From: Oscillospiraceae bacterium
GTDB lineage: Bacteria > Bacillota > Clostridia > Oscillospirales > UBA929
NCBI GenBank assembly: GCA_009777685.1
Contig: WRLJ01000016.1
Span: forward strand, 1 to 14,454
Reading direction: 5' to 3'
Length of the DNA: 14,454 nucleotides
Shown here: piece after piece, positions 14,425 to 14,454 of the stretch
Layout of the letters: the number at the start of each line of letters is the position of its first letter
How positions within the stretch are numbered: the first letter of the stretch is position 1
The notes under the pieces: model-generated
Databases searched by the model: none
What the model was told of the DNA's origin: nothing
What the model saw: only the letters and a program-made list of their open reading frames with translations
Translations under genes and position numbers: made by a program

Positions 14425-14454
14425 GCGGGCCTCTGTCCGGAACGGCGGGCCCGC
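14425..14454. other. GC-rich inverted repeat at the right edge
   Basis: GCGGGCC (14425-14431) pairs with GGCCCGC (14448-14454) over a 16-nt loop, just downstream of the possible rightward promoter. The edge of the window cuts off what follows, so leader structure and terminator cannot be told apart. Confidence 0.35.

Overview
The window looks like chromosomal DNA of a GC-rich member of the Clostridia (Bacillota), probably an Oscillospiraceae-like or related gut or anaerobe lineage. The grounds are strong AGGAGG-type ribosome binding sites, SigA promoters of the TTGACA-17-TATAAT type, an S-layer-homology (SLH) surface protein with WG repeats, LytTR/GHKL two-component systems, REC-first hybrid kinases, and palindromic intergenic cassettes of a kind common in gut Firmicutes. 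The taxon is inferred from style, not proven.

Layout. (1) 1-4338, minus strand: a very large secreted WG-repeat protein with a chitobiase-like beta domain, a proline-rich linker, a pre-SLH domain and SLH repeats that run off the left edge. It is split by one in-frame TAG at 2509-2511, and the same frame then stays open for 836 more codons to the window edge. A near-consensus SigA promoter and a palindrome lie upstream. (2) 4511-4858, plus: a small XRE repressor, divergent from the surface-protein gene. (3) 4859-5264: no gene; a terminator-like hairpin and a cluster of GC-rich palindromes. (4) 5265-10080: a double LytTR/GHKL signalling locus. One response regulator points left, and a kinase-regulator-kinase operon points right. 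The two regulators are close paralogues of identical length; the kinases differ in their sensor parts. No AgrB/AgrD-type peptide genes are present. (5) 10081-10500: a compact locus with a 30-residue membrane peptide under its own promoter and a strong opposing promoter that would make an antisense RNA of about 92 nt over the peptide's stop codon and 3' UTR. The peptide's terminator overlaps the antisense promoter. This has the layout of a type I toxin-antitoxin module and is the strongest candidate for something undescribed here. (6) 10501-14224, minus: two co-directional REC-first histidine kinases (REC-HisKA-HATPase, then REC-PAS-GAF-HisKA-HATPase-REC), probably one operon. An outward-facing promoter sits at the right edge.

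How the genes work together: most of the window is signal perception. Membrane GHKL kinases would phosphorylate LytTR regulators that bind DNA. The REC-first kinases have neither membrane segments nor a DNA-binding output and probably work in a cytosolic phosphorelay with partners outside the window. A link between the XRE protein and the surface-protein promoter is suggested only by position and a palindrome.
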